Positions 47,769 to 59,478 of a stretch of 64,000 nt of DNA are shown in pieces. The notes below the pieces were generated by a model, which was not told where the DNA came from, searched no databases, and worked only from the letters and a program-made list of their open reading frames with translations. The stretch is from Sipunculus nudus (taxonomy: Eukaryota > Annelida > Sipuncula > Golfingiida > Sipunculidae): positions 31,685,558 to 31,749,557 of the forward strand of contig CM049310.1 in assembly GCA_026874595.1 (NCBI GenBank), given 5' to 3'. Within the stretch, counting starts at the first letter, position 1; the number at the start of each line of letters is the position of its first letter. A program made the position numbers and the translations under genes.

Positions 47769-48166
47769 GTAAGACTAACCTTCATATCTGAGGCAATACA
47801 GTGTAATATAGAAGCCGATTGACTGCTCGGACTATTGCACCGTTATGACTACTAGTTAAATAATAGATTAAGAGGAAAAGGTTGAAGCCATCGAGATTTT
47901 TTTTTAAATTGATAGTTTGTTCTTGAACCGCTGCTTATTAACTATATTATCGCTCTTTGCAATGTACCAGGTGCCGCGTCGTCTTGTAATGTTCTCGCAC
48001 AAAAGAATAACATATCATAGAAGTCGTTGTGGCTAATATGAGCTTCGCCGGCGATAAACCGCAGTCGAACAGATCTTTCGGCTATTTTAATATTTACAAA
48101 CTAAACTGCTGTGTTGATTTGTTTTATCTGAGGGTAAAATCCTACAGCCCAGCTCGATTGTCTAGT

Positions 48167-48262
48167 TGTAGGTTTTCCTGGGTCGGACCTCATGGTGATT
48201 TTCATCTAATGTCTAGTTGTAGGTTTTTGGGTCGGACCTCATGGCGATTTTCACCTAATGTC
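48167..48262. repeat. Two-copy ~50-bp tandem duplication
   Basis: TCTAGTTGTAGGTTTT and GGGTCGGACCTCATGG occur twice in tandem with few differences, in intron 6. Confidence 0.85.
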
Positions 48263-48807
48263 GTTTTAAACATTCCATTGTTCAGGAGAGTGTGACACCG
48301 TAATTTGTACACTGGCCATAATTAAAAAAAATGGCGACCGAAGGATATCTTGTGTGACCCTGTCGTCAGTCTTGCAATGGTCATTATATTAATTGTTGCA
48401 CCAATTGTCGTAATAAGTCCTGCCGAGCACATATCAGTTTTCATATGAAGAACACGGGCACACGAAATAAGTATATTCTTCCAGGCCAGTTAAGTGATGT
48501 CGTCTGTATCAATACATTATTTCCATTTTAGTTTTATCTGATATATATTTGACCTTATCAGAGAGTGATATTTGTTTGATCAAATCTACGATACACGTAC
48601 AGATGTTATTATGATTAAACCTTGACAAAAGTCAATAAAAATTGATACAGTGAGAATAATATCTCAGTATTTTTTTAAATAAATAATATGTTTAAGGTTA
48701 ATGATACATGCTATAATTAACATATTTATTCACGTCGAATTATTTATATGCCCAAGTAGAATTTTTTACCCTGATTTATTCGATACATTTCGTTGTTATA
48801 TTTGCAG

Positions 48808-49215
48808 ATTTTCATAAATGGCGTGGGAAGGATAGTATGTTTAAAAGAACTTCTGAAGTGCCGACGGAAAACCCCTCAAATACTGGGCATGCGCAGGACT
48901 GAGTGTCCGGAAAAACACCTACTGCCATCTGTAGGACCACGGTTGAACTGCCCAGAGGACGGTTCGACCGAGGGTATGTCACACGATAACTCATCAAATG
49001 GTGTGCTAGACCGGCGACTGAAAGCTATACAAGAAATGATGGAACGAACAGCCGCGGAAAAAATGGAGCGACGTGCAAAAGAAAATGCTGTAAGAGAGAT
49101 TGAAGCGGAATGGCGCACTCTGGCGCTCGTTCTAGACCGTATTTTCTTTCTTGTGTACTTAGTGGTCACGTGCAGCTCGCTGTTAGCCTTGTTCCCAAGA
49201 TTCAGTAGGATGTAA
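48808..49215 (+). CDS. nAChR-like subunit, exon 7 (cytoplasmic loop, MA helix, TM4, stop)
   Basis: The acceptor is TTATATTTGCAG|ATTTTC and entry is in phase 0. The TAA stop is at 49213-49215. It starts IFINGVGRIVCLKELLKCRR, the region after TM3. A variable Pro/Ser/Cys-rich cytoplasmic stretch follows, then the amphipathic MA helix (LDRRLKAIQEMMERTAAEKM and ENAVREIEAEWRTLALVLDR). TM4 is IFFLVYLVVTCSSLLALFPR. The 'EW..LA.VLDR.FF' junction of MA helix and TM4 is diagnostic for nicotinic subunits. It covers residues 320-454. The cytoplasmic loop is of ordinary length, so the C-terminus is complete. A polyadenylation hexamer lies about 210 bp downstream. Confidence 0.95.
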   Translation: MFINGVGRIVCLKELLKCRRKTPQILGMRRTECPEKHLLPSVGPRLNCPEDGSTEGMSHDNSSNGVLDRRLKAIQEMMERTAAEKMERRAKENAVREIEAEWRTLALVLDRIFFLVYLVVTCSSLLALFPRFSRM

Positions 49216-49424
49216 CCGAGGCTCTAACATCACGTGACAATCATAGGTGTATTCAGGAAGTATCAAACTCGCCATAGCCGCTCCCTCGAAGGAAACGAGT
49301 GGAACCACCTGTATTTATGCATTATATCGAAAGATATTAATTAGATGCTGTTCATGGTAAAGAGCAGATTTTGCATTCAGGAAGTAAAGCTCTGAATATT
49401 TCCTTCACAAGGTTAAATGTAGTA

Positions 49425-49430
49425 AATAAA
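49425..49430 (+). terminator. Candidate polyadenylation signal AATAAA
   Basis: The canonical AATAAA hexamer lies 210 bases after the receptor stop codon. A second one lies at 49673-49678. Either could end the transcript. Confidence 0.5.
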
Positions 49431-49439
49431 AATGTTAAA

Positions 49440-51050
49440 AGTCATTTTTTAAGTCCCCTTTTTTTAAATTTAAAAAGTGACTATTTACCATTACGGAGAT
49501 GCTATTAAGGGCGCTGGAGACGAATTTAAAGTGACACCATAAAAATTCAGCGTAACTGTGGGGAAAATGGAAAAGAGAAAACCTGCTGTGAAATTTACAT
49601 GTGTGACTGACCTGTGATCAAAAGTTCAGGTCACGGAATACTGCAGTGACGTAATGCTGTACATGCCATGTTAATAAAGCGAACATCTCCCTAATAGAGC
49701 TACAAAAATGGAGGTGAATATATCAAGTACGAAACAAATGGACGGCAGAAGGTGAGGAACTTCTTTCCTTTGATTATTTCTCCTGTAGGAATATGCTTGC
49801 GTGGTGCTCAAATATTAGCAATGCTATATACAAAGGTTTACTCTACATATAATCTTACCTATAAACTGTGTGTGGAATTTGTTCAGTGCCAATAGTTTGG
49901 ACTGAGTTTGCTTGGTTTGGCCACAAGAGGCCTAGAAAAACTTGCTGGACAATTTAGACAGGCTCCATTATTGGCTGACTAATCAGCTAATCCAATGGGT
50001 GAATCCAGAAACACCTATACTTAAGCGGGTGTTTCACGGAAATACTTGCCCGAAGCTGAAGTAAGAATACCCTTTGCCTTTGAATTTGATACAATGTTGC
50101 ATATTTTTGATCAGGCGTTGTGAACGAACGCATTTGCTTTGCTACCGGTTAATTAATACCCATGATGCATTTGAGTGCGTACCTCAGCTGTGTGGGCCAA
50201 AACTCACCGATAGTCAGTGAACTTGCAGCGGAGAGACAGAGCAAACGCTGCTGTAATTGACCGCCTGGATATAAGCGAACACACCTACAGGGCTACATTA
50301 TGTTATCAAACGTTTGCTCACCATATATATCTATACATTTATAAGCATATGTGAACAATATTTCAAGTCGTCACAAAAGGATGATGATAAACATACAGTT
50401 GGCCATGAATTTTTGGAAGAATGAAAATTAATGTTATGTTAATGCTATGTTATATTAATGAGCCCATTTCTGAAAGCGCAAGGAATAAATACCTTCATGA
50501 ATGTTATATGCATTCACCATACTATATGTGGAACAAACGTCTGGATATTCATTAAATTTTCTACATATGCAGCGTTTCCATAGTAGATATTTGCCAGGTG
50601 GAAAGATTTAACTGGCACTCTGTATGTATTTCTTGACACTTGTAACTCTAAACTAAAACTCGCCTTCTTCAGTATACAATAAAAGGTGGATTACCCGACG
50701 TGTAACATGTGAATGTTTATCAAAATCATATGATGGTTGTGTAAAAAGTTGTAGCCATGATAAAATATTTATCAAATGCGTACACTTATGGTGTAATGTA
50801 CACCTGACAAAGGAATAATAAAACAGAGATGTCAGGATGGGAATTAACTATGTAATTATCCGCAGATTCACGCTTTTCTATGTACGACAACCCCATGCCT
50901 TTCCTTTGTTCGTGTGTGTGTTTGTGTGTGTTTGTACACAACATAACTCAGTCAAACACGAACGGATTCTGATAAAAAAAATTTCAGTGCGTTGCGGGAA
51001 TTGGCCAAGGAAGAGTTGGTGTGGTTGCAGCATCTTCTCCGGACTCTGGA
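49440..51050. other. 3' flank, no further gene seen
   Basis: Intergenic-looking DNA. The open frame at about 50837-51349 includes low-complexity GT and poly-A runs and has no domain. Confidence 0.35.
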
Positions 51051-51052
51051 GC

Positions 51053-51113
51053 GTCATCAAGGAATATTCACAAATGTACAGTCACTTGTGCACGAGTGAA
51101 CCTGCGAAAATAT
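51053..51113. repeat. Local direct repeat, copy 1
   Basis: TCATCAAGGAATATTCACAA and ATGTACAGTCACT, followed by a GAACCTG.GA.AATATG block, recur at 51448-51511, about 395 bp downstream. The tail of copy 1 is directly followed by a poly-A run (51115-51141). Confidence 0.8.
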
Positions 51114-51114
51114 G

Positions 51115-51115
51115 C

Positions 51116-51141
<26 letters not shown>
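51115..51141. repeat. Poly-A run
   Basis: An uninterrupted A homopolymer of about 26-27 bases directly after the direct repeat copy. It could be a retroposon tail or a simple-sequence run. Confidence 0.9.
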
Positions 51142-51146
<5 letters not shown>

Positions 51147-51447
51147 AAACGCTAATACGGTCGTGCCTCGTGAGCCCCGCAGCCATGCCAACCTACCGAG
51201 AGCATTTAACATTTATCCTCTCTCGAGGAGCTCAAATTAAAAATAAAGCCGACCAATTTATAAAAAGACATTACAACCCCGGTGCCGTAAGGAGTGTTTG
51301 CGTTCACATATGTGTGTGTGTGTGTTTCTTCTCTACATTACTCTTGTAGTCAAGGACGGAATCTCATGCAATTTTCAGGCCATTCGCTCAATGAAGAATC
51401 GATTGGATTTTGGTGTGGATCCCTCACATGATGCGGATTCAGAAACA

Positions 51448-51511
51448 TCATCAAGGAATATTCACAAATGTACAGTCACTGAGGCACTAATAAACTTGAA
51501 CCTGAGAATAT
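51448..51511. repeat. Local direct repeat, copy 2
   Basis: The second copy of the segment at 51053-51113, with a few indels in its 3' half. It lacks the poly-A run. Confidence 0.8.
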
Positions 51512-51919
51512 GGACGGAAAAAAGAATACAAACACGCGTTGGGAACATCCCACAACCCGAACCCCCATAGCCCCTTTAAATATTAACTATAGGTGTCCGA
51601 ATGTGGAAACTGTGTTTTATTGATATCAACAGACAAAACTGTACGTAAAAAGTAGACAGTGTCTTAAAAACATAAAGCTATGAATATGTAGGATTCGAAA
51701 TATATTACATATAGTCGGCTCCTCTCGAAATCGACCTTTTACACCATTACACATGGTTTTAAAGGTTACTCTTATTATTCCTATGCCAGGTGGCCATGTA
51801 TTATGTTTTGGATGGTTTCTTGGTAGGTTTATCTGTTACCAAATTTATCAAACAATTTAAAAATGGCTTTTGATGAAACTGTGCCGAACGTTAGGGAGAC
51901 TCACAGGGGATAAAGTACA

Positions 51920-53255
51920 CTCGGACCGACCCATCAAGAGAGCTCAGCCAACCTTTTTCAGCCCGGCACACTCTGACTGGCACAACAATAAGGAGAGCAC
52001 AGCCATCCGTCTCCAGCCCGACGCACTCCGACCGACACACCAAGAGAGCACAGGCATTCGTCTCCAGCCCGACACACTCCGACCGACACACCAAGAGAGC
52101 ACAGCCATCCGACACCAGCCCGCCACACTCCGACCGACACACCATGAGAGCACAGCCATCCGTCTCCAGCCGGGCACACTCTGAACGACACACCATGAGA
52201 GCACAGCTATCCGACTCCAGCCCGCCACACTCCGACCGACCCACCATGAGAGCAAAGCCATCCGTCCCTAGCCTAGTACACTCTGAACGATACACCAAGA
52301 CAGCACAGCCGCCCGTCTCCAGCCCGGCACACTCCGACCGACACACCATGAGAGCACAGCCATCCGTCTCAAGCCTAGTACACTCTGAACGGTACACCAA
52401 GACAGCACAGCCGCCCATCTCCAGCCCGACACACTCCGACCGACACACCAAGAGAGCACAGGCATTCGTCTCCAGCACGACACACTCCGACCGACACACC
52501 AAGAGAGCACAGCCATCCGACACCAGCCCGCCACACTCCGACTGACACACCATGAGAGCACAGCCATCCGTCTCCAGCCGGGCACACTCTGAACGACACA
52601 CCATGAGAGCACAGCTATCCGACTCCAGCCCGCCACACTCCGACCGACCCACCATGAGAGCAAAGCCATCCGTCCCTAGCCTAGTACACTCTGAACGATA
52701 CACCAAGACAGCACAGCCGCCCGTCTCCAGCCCGGCACACTCCGACTGACACACCATGAGAGCACAGCCATCCGTCTCAAGCCTAGTACACTCTGAACGG
52801 TACACCAAGACAGCACAGCCGCTCATCTCCAGCCCGACACACTCCGACCGACACACCAAGAGAGCACAGGCATTCGTCTCCAGCACGACACACTCCGACC
52901 GACACACCAAGAGAGCACAGCCATCCGACTCCAGCCCACCACACTCCGACCGACACACCATAAGAGCACAGCCATCCGTCTCCAGCCCGGCACACTCTGA
53001 ACGACATACTATGAGAGCACAGCCATCCGACTCCAGCCCGCCACACTCCGACCGACACACCATGAGATCACAGCCATCCGTCTCCAGCCCGGCACACTTT
53101 GAACGACACACCAAGAGAGCACAGCCATCCGACTCCAGCCCGCCACACTCCGACCGACACACCATGAAAGCACAGCCATCCGTCCCTAGCCTAGTACACT
53201 CTGAACGATACACCAAGACAGCACAGCCGCCCGTCTCCAGCCCGGCACACTAAGC
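51920..53255. repeat. 51-bp GC-rich minisatellite with 408-bp higher-order repeat
   Basis: About 26 units of 51 bp have the landmarks AGAGCACAGCCATCCGTCTC, CAGCCCGGCACACTCCGACC and GACACACCATG. An eight-unit block recurs at exactly 408 bp (the same variants at 52201 and 52609). It is much more GC-rich than its surroundings. Since 51 is a multiple of 3, several frames stay open. The minus-strand frame is open over the entire array (about 53250 to 51891) and reads 17-residue units such as CALLVCRSECVGLETDG, with three Cys each. It lacks a convincing start, splice site or domain. I annotate it as repeat, not as a gene. Confidence 0.95.
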
Positions 53256-53489
53256 CTTTATACCATGACAGCCACACCTAGCCTGCACACCATGCCGCCC
53301 ATCCATCGACGCGATTTGAACGCGTTCTATAATATTTTCTATAGGGAAACCCACTTAATTATACCTAACTAATCTTATAAAGATATGACGAAACAATTAA
53401 GTTTTAATGACAAATGGAGAAAATTTCATTCAAGTGAAACGTTTTATACTTGGAAAAGGAATAACCAGGTCTAACGACGGTTAGACTGT

Positions 53490-54180
53490 ATATTCATAGA
53501 CGAAGACGACTTCAAAAGTCCGGGAGTGTAGAGGTATTTATCTTAAAACTAAGATCCATTTCTGGAAGGCAGTTGTTATCCCTATCCTGTTGTATGGCTG
53601 CGAGACGTGGATTGTCAATGCAAGACACGCCAAACAACTGAACCACTTTCACCTGACCTTCCTCCGTCGACTGATGAACATTAGATGGCAGGATAAAGTT
53701 CAAGATAATGAGGTCCTAACACGTGCCAACCTCCCATTAATATACATCATCTTGCATTGATCCGAGGTTCGCTGGACACACGTTTACCGCATTGCAGATA
53801 CAAGACTAAAAAAAAAAAAACTTTTGTATGGAGAACTTGTATCTGGTAAAAGATCGATCGGAGGTCAGCGGAGGCGCTACAAGAACAGTCGAAAAAAAAC
53901 TATCCATCAACACAGATACGTGGAAAAGTCTAGCCCCGGATGAAACAGCGTGGCGTGCAGCTACACAGAATGGTTCAGAAGAGCCTGCAATAGCACAACA
54001 GTTTATGTCCAGGAGGAAACGCGAGGTCTGCAAGGCGAGAATGGCAACTACCTCAACAGCAACCACAGATGACGTGTCCAACATGTTTGAGCTTCTTCCA
54101 CGCCAGGATCGGCCTGACATGTCATCTCCGCACACACAAACCTAGTTCAACTACAAAACCCTGATCGTCATGGGCATCTT
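53490..54180 (+). mobile_element. LINE remnant, C-terminal end of ORF2
   Basis: The + strand reading, with frameshifts, gives WKAVVIPILLYGCETWIVNA, RHAKQLNHFHLTFLRRLMNI and RWQDKVQDNEVLTRANLP. Then come LLYGELVSGKRSIGGQRRR and INTDTWKSLAPDETAWRAA. This is the post-RT region of a widespread LINE type ('LLYGCETW...HA..LN.FH...LR.L..I.WQDK..D.EVL'). The RT domain itself is absent, so it is 5' truncated. One stop (about 53758) and a poly-A insertion (about 53809-53820) break the frame. It starts just after the 51-bp array. Confidence 0.85.
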
Positions 54181-54182
54181 CG

Positions 54183-55395
54183 CAAAGCGAATATCATATT
54201 CGATAACGAAACATTACTATCAAATTCACCACATTGCGATGTATATTCTCGTACAAAATCCGAGTGTGATAACATTGAACACGCTCCTGATTATATGAAA
54301 ATAAATAATACAGATTTGAAAGGTGAGCAGTATATACACATAATAAAGGACTTTATATCCAGTACTGCTAAGGAATTAAAATGTATTGATGACAATCAGC
54401 TTATATGGGGAATCTGCAAACATAGAATAAAACAAGCTACTTTAAGATTAAATATTTTATATATTATAATAAAATGATTGAAACAGAAACAAGAAATTAA
54501 GCTTGAAGCTGCCATGATCAGACCCAGGATGCAGAGCATAGTGTTTGCGGAATCCGAACAAATATTTTCTTTCACTCGAGAATGTCAGCAGTGCAGGAAA
54601 AGGACATAACAAGATTACATATAGGAAATGGTCAGAGGTTTACAGATATTCGTGGCATTACACAAGAAGTCTACTCCTTTTACATCAACCCGTATAAAAT
54701 GTAGACGGTTTTAGTCATGTAGATTTTCGTAACTTTATTTTTAAGATATGTCAATGCCGCATTTATTAGAGGCAGGTTTAAAGTTGTTATTGTGGTTATT
54801 TTAGGTTTAAGAATGTACTGAAAAAGAAGACAGCTTGAAAATAAATATGAGTCCAGATATAGACGGGTTTGGAGAGACTTCTATAAAACCCACTAGATTT
54901 TTATTAAAGCATTGGTAGACAACACGCAATGGTAACAGGACAACGTCTGTGAGCCAAAGAAAGGGGTGTTATTGTATTACTGCCAATAAACAAAAACCAT
55001 ACAGCATTGCTTAATGATATTTCGCTCGGCGTCTCTCACGTGCTGTGATTGCAAAATAGGGACAGCCTCCCTAGCGAATAGATTAAAAAAGGTAATTGGT
55101 AAAAATGTACATCCGGACCACACAGCTTATAATGAGGGAAGGGGTATTTAAGGGGAATCTAAGACGTCGAAGGTGTGAATTATTACTTATTTTGAGCGAA
55201 ATGGTACATCAGAGGCAAAAATCCCATAATGTACTTAGAAAAAGTTCTTGAAGTCTTTAATTTTTGAGAGTTTTCTGAAATATGTAAGGATAGGGATATA
55301 TCGAGCCTTGATATTCTCTACACTCATGGTCAGATGTTGAAGTACGTAAACACGACTGACTTCAGTGCGGTAGAAGAAGCGTATTGCTGCTACCT
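54183..55395 (+). mobile_element. Degenerate L1-like LINE, linker and RT fingers
   Basis: In order, across several + frames, the remnant gives a pre-RT linker (YIHIIKDFISSTAKEL, IWGICKHRIKQATLRL at about 54330-54450). Then come KDITRLHIGNGQRFTDIRGI (about 54600-54660) and SFYINPYKM. A decayed first RT motif, NMSPDIDGFGET, lies at about 54845. Then come QRKGV.LLP (about 54955-54990), IKKVIGKNVHPDHTAYNEGR (about 55083-55145) and YLEKVLEVFNF (about 55230). These match the L1-like pattern 'QR.G.I.L.PK...RIKKVI..I.H.DQTAY..GR'. Stops and frameshifts are frequent. It is related in type to the remnant in intron 1 (6050-7920). It ends where the TACGTACG-type repeat begins. Confidence 0.7.
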
Positions 55396-55423
55396 GGTAA
55401 AAATAGAAATAAATTATTTTTCT

Positions 55424-55535
55424 CGTATACGTACGACATATTATCTCGTACGTACGACATATTATCTCGTGCGTACGACATACTACCTCGTACGTACGAC
55501 ATATTATCTCTTACGTACGACATACTATCTCGCTT
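55424..55535 (+). repeat. TACGTACG-type ~20-bp tandem repeat, forward copy
   Basis: Five to six units of about 20 bp are built on CGTACGACATATTATCTCGT. The CGTACG core is self-complementary. An inverted copy of the same array lies at 57081-57140. Confidence 0.92.
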
Positions 55536-55539
55536 GAAA

Positions 55540-55900
55540 AACTTTGAATGGGAAGTTGGGTTGTACGGCAAACAGGTGGCGTGATCGCTGTGTTTGTTTT
55601 TCGTCCTTGATCGCACCCGGGGCAACCCTTTTCCACATGTGTAACAGAGTAAGGACACGGTTTTAGAACAAAACATTGAAATATACTGTAATATTTTTCA
55701 GGAGACTACACTATATTTCATGTATTACTTAGTATACCTGGTATGTGAAATATAAATATGTCCACTCTTCTAGGATTTAAAACTCTCTACTGCAATCGTC
55801 TCTCTTCTCTGGATATTTATCCTTTCATGTTTCTTCTTTATTTATAATTGTCGCGTGTCCGCGACCAAGATCGTTCCTCTGGTCACGCGGTCTTGATACA
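55540..55900. other. Spacer
   Basis: No gene, array or RNA is seen. Confidence 0.3.
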
Positions 55901-56080
55901 CCTGGACTGTGTTTACTCACACACAGAACCATGACAATGTATAAAACCGGTGAACAAGAGATATTAAGCTTGTGTGCCAGCATGAATTTGCTGGACAACT
56001 TTCGTATTCAGCCAAAATGAGTAAATAACTTGAGGCAATACAAATATTATTGCAAATGCATATGAAACTTAAGTGTCACT
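55901..56080 (+). repeat. Interspersed repeat, copy 2 (pairs with 31215-31375)
   Basis: It shares TGGACTGTGTTTACTCACAC, ACAGAACCATGACAATG, a GGTGAA block and ATTCAGCCAAAATGAG with the copy in intron 2. It is non-coding; the class is unknown. Confidence 0.6.
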
Positions 56081-56851
56081 TATAGAGGTGTCTGTAATAC
56101 GGATGCTCATACGGAGAGGTTCATGACTCCTGTATTAATTATGAAACGAAGTGATTTATCCCATAAGTTGAACTTCGTGCCGTTTAAAGCAGGGCGAGTT
56201 TCACGTACATGTACCACATATAACATCTTGTTCTTATCCGCAAATCAAATTCAGCTTAACATATAAGGAAAAGAATTGTATTAGAATTTCATAATTTTCT
56301 TTCACAGTTTAATTGCACGTCCATGCGTGATTGTTTTTAAAGATTTTTTATTATTCACTTCAAAAACAAAATCATTCGTACCCAATCAAATGGGTTGTTG
56401 ACTGTTCAGCTACCCACTAATCATGGCTGTATATACATTACATTTTTAAACGATCCACTATACTGTGCCTTATGTCATGAATCTAGTTCTTAGACAGATC
56501 AGCTTAGAGTATAAGAAACCTGCACCACAAATATCTATTTTCAAACACCTACAATCAGGCTATTAATAAATTATATAAAAAAAATGGTATCTGTACCTCT
56601 TGTCCGAAACTTTTTCTCCAAAAAGTAGTTTTATTTTTTGCAAAGGCAATATTTTTTCTTAATATCATTTAGACAGTCTAAATTTTATAACATCATAGGC
56701 AGCCAACAGAATTTGATCACCCCCAAACTTAAAATGAAGTTCCGTATATGACTGGCAGACAACGATTTGATATATTTCGCTTGCTTGGAAATATTTCAGA
56801 AACCTAGACACAAAAAAAAACAATAATAAATAGAATAGCATATAAATATTT

Positions 56852-56980
56852 AGTATATATATATTTATATATATATATAATGATATATATATATATAAAT
56901 ATATATGTGTGTGTGTCTGTGTGTGTTCGTTTCAACGGTGTTTTAGTTGATTGCAAGGAGGTGAAGAACATACTTTATTT

Positions 56981-57019
<39 letters not shown>

Positions 57020-57022
57020 CGC
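56852..57022. repeat. TA, GT and CA microsatellites
   Basis: TA tracts at about 56852-56908 are followed by GT repeats. A CA tract (about 56983-57005) runs into another short TA tract. Confidence 0.93.
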
Positions 57023-57080
57023 TTATACATATATCAGTTGGCCTGATTTGTAGTCTGTGAATCAGATCCGTAAGATTTAC

Positions 57081-57140
57081 TATGTCGTACGTACGAGATA
57101 ATATGTCGTAAGTACGAGATAGAATGTCGTACGTACGAGT
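57081..57140 (-). repeat. TACGTACG-type tandem repeat, inverted copy
   Basis: Three units of ACGAGATAATATGTCGTACG type, the reverse complement of the array at 55424-55535, lie about 1.5 kb away in opposite orientation. Confidence 0.9.
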
Positions 57141-57144
57141 TACC

Positions 57145-59478
57145 CGTTGTTCACAGGTAACTGGATAATAGCATACCTGTGGATGACCTCCATGTGACAC
57201 CGATTGGCCCAGACCAGTATTCCGGGTGAAACTTTACCCGGTAGTGTAATCCATTAGGCTTTTAGAGATTGATCTTCTTTAGGTGATTCTTGTATTTGCC
57301 GTCACACCCAATTTTCCTTATTCTATGACCGTATAAAACAATACCGTAATAAGATAAAAAAAAAGTTGACAAAACAGTCTTTTGTGAAAGAGTTTTGTAA
57401 AGGGTGTTTTTGCAACTTGTGACCTTTCGACTTCCGCACATATACAACCAACTATCTAAGTTAACATGTTATTTTGACTGCCAGCACAGGCGCATGTACC
57501 ATGTTGACCAAGAGTTAGTAGATACACCAGCTCATACATCCATCACAGAGGTGTTATAAGAGATATCGTTATACGTCATCCTGGGCTTGCGTTTTGATTT
57601 TGTTGATTAGTAGAATGAAGTCATAAATCCTCTAGAAGGATATTCTGTAATGCAACTTCTGTCAACATAATCATGCCTGTAGCAGTTACAAGTAGAGGCC
57701 TTTGATTATGTTCTGTTTCTATTATTTCATCCTCTCCACTTATTCCGTTTAACTAGCGAAACCTAGAAGCACAACAGCTATGAAGAGTTCGGGTCGGGAA
57801 AAAATATACTTTCCAAAATTATAATTCTTTAACGAAGAACCTTTTATTGACAAGTTTGCCGTCAAAACAGAATATATAATGCCGCATCCAGAACTGGGCA
57901 GATGTCTGGCCAAACACGGAGGTGCAAACACTCATCAGTAAGGTTTCAAAAGCTGGATAACTATAGAGTTTATACACATCTTTATTGAAACAACCGTGTC
58001 AAATTATCCTGTAGATTAAAAATTTATGAGGGATCGTATGAATCCTGTATGCAAGAATTGTATTATGTATCGCTGTTGTTTAAGATATAAAAAAACTGAA
58101 CATCCGTCTCATTTCGTACACGCGGCTGCCATTACCTGTCACTGTGGTTATTATTTCAGCTAGATTGCTGTCAGTTTTGCATGACGGAACGTGTATTTTG
58201 TTTTTGTAGTAACTATCTTGGGGTGCAACTTAACAGGTGGATGGCAATCGAACTGAAACACAATAATCCTTCGCAACTATAGGAAATAATGGTCCATTGT
58301 CTATGACACAATATTGAAAAGGGATAAACTCCCCGGACAGTAACGTATCTACTGAAAAGCATTTTGCGCATTCGTTATGTAACGTTATTGCCACAAAACC
58401 ACTGCACTCTTTGCCCTGTGTGGACCAACAAGTGGTAGCGACAGTGTCCGTTAGACAGACTGGAAGTTTCCTGCTCGATAATGAGGAAGCTAATTTATCT
58501 GGCTACAGGTAAGAACTGTTTATGCTTTCTACTGACTTGACCACTAAAGTCTCTGCTGGCTCTCTATCTGTCTCGCTTCGAAGGTACACCTATAACTGCC
58601 TTAGAACAGAAATATAGGATGCGCCCTTCGTGGCCCGAGTACAGAATCCGGACTTTATTTCCAAGATGGGTCTTAACTGACTGGACCATCTCATATTAGT
58701 AGTATGCAACATAAGCCATGACATGCCTGATGATATGACATCGAAATGCCTCCTACTTCTCCATTACATAAATCCTAAACATCATAACGTCCGTCCGTAT
58801 ACACCCATAATCTCGTCCATGTAGGCCGGATTCTATACTCGCTCCGGTTCGTGTTCTTTGGATTTTCATTATATTTGCATTAAATGTTTGAGACATTTTG
58901 TAGTTCAGTCGCACCACCGCTCAGCAAATATTTGTGAGTTTATTTGCCAGTTTCCATTAACCAGACTCCCTCCAACTTAAAGTTCTCCCAGATATGAGCT
59001 AACTCTTTAAATTAATTTTAAGTTAGAATGGAAAAATCAGCAACTTAGGAGAACCTCATAGTTCGCTGCCTTAGATACCTGAGGTATCTAAAATCAAACC
59101 GGATTTTACCGAATTTCTTAGTCAGTGTTATCAGACCATGTTTAACCTTTTACAATTACATTTCGTATAACAGAACTCTTTAATTGCTTATACAGCCCTG
59201 ACCTGTTTTTTATATATAGGTCCATATATATATCATGTATAGCGAAATTCCGCAAGAGGTCTCACTACTTCTTTCAGATTCCTTTCACAGTTTTTGACTT
59301 TTTCAATATGATCAAACTGGATTTGAACAATAAACACAACGGACCCCATGAAATATCCCTGCTTTATTTTATATCTTGAATGATGCCAATGCTGAGATAG
59401 AAAAGCAGCATGTAACCTCGAACAGGATGATGATCAAATTTTCAAAACAAAATGTCACGGTACACCAAATCCACAGCT
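57145..59478. other. Spacer, no gene seen
   Basis: AT-rich DNA without recognisable coding sequence, RNA gene or array. Confidence 0.35.

Larger units (their letters stand above)
5613..49215 (+). other. Nicotinic acetylcholine receptor-like subunit gene, 7 visible exons
   Basis: Seven exons join in consistent phase (lengths 187, 110, 203, 252, 87, 119 and 408 bp). They encode 454 residues of a pentameric ligand-gated ion channel subunit, lacking only the signal peptide and possibly a few N-terminal residues. The order is that of the family: N-terminal helix and beta-sandwich, loop A with WIPDIMLYN, Cys-loop with 13 residues between the cysteines, TM1-TM3, a cytoplasmic loop with an amphipathic MA helix, and TM4. 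The 110-bp exon equals the size of a conserved nAChR exon. No vicinal Cys-Cys pair is seen in loop C, so it is a non-alpha type by sequence. Channel selectivity is presumed cationic because the Pro-Ala signature of anion channels before TM2 is absent. Introns are 6524, 23088, 9269, 454, 1863 and 1039 bp, the larger ones filled with tandem repeats. The product would act at the plasma membrane as part of a pentamer; partners are unknown. Confidence 0.93.

Noticed and set aside
50837-51349. 170-codon frame downstream of the receptor
   Set aside because: It spans GT-rich sequence and a poly-A run, and has no domain.
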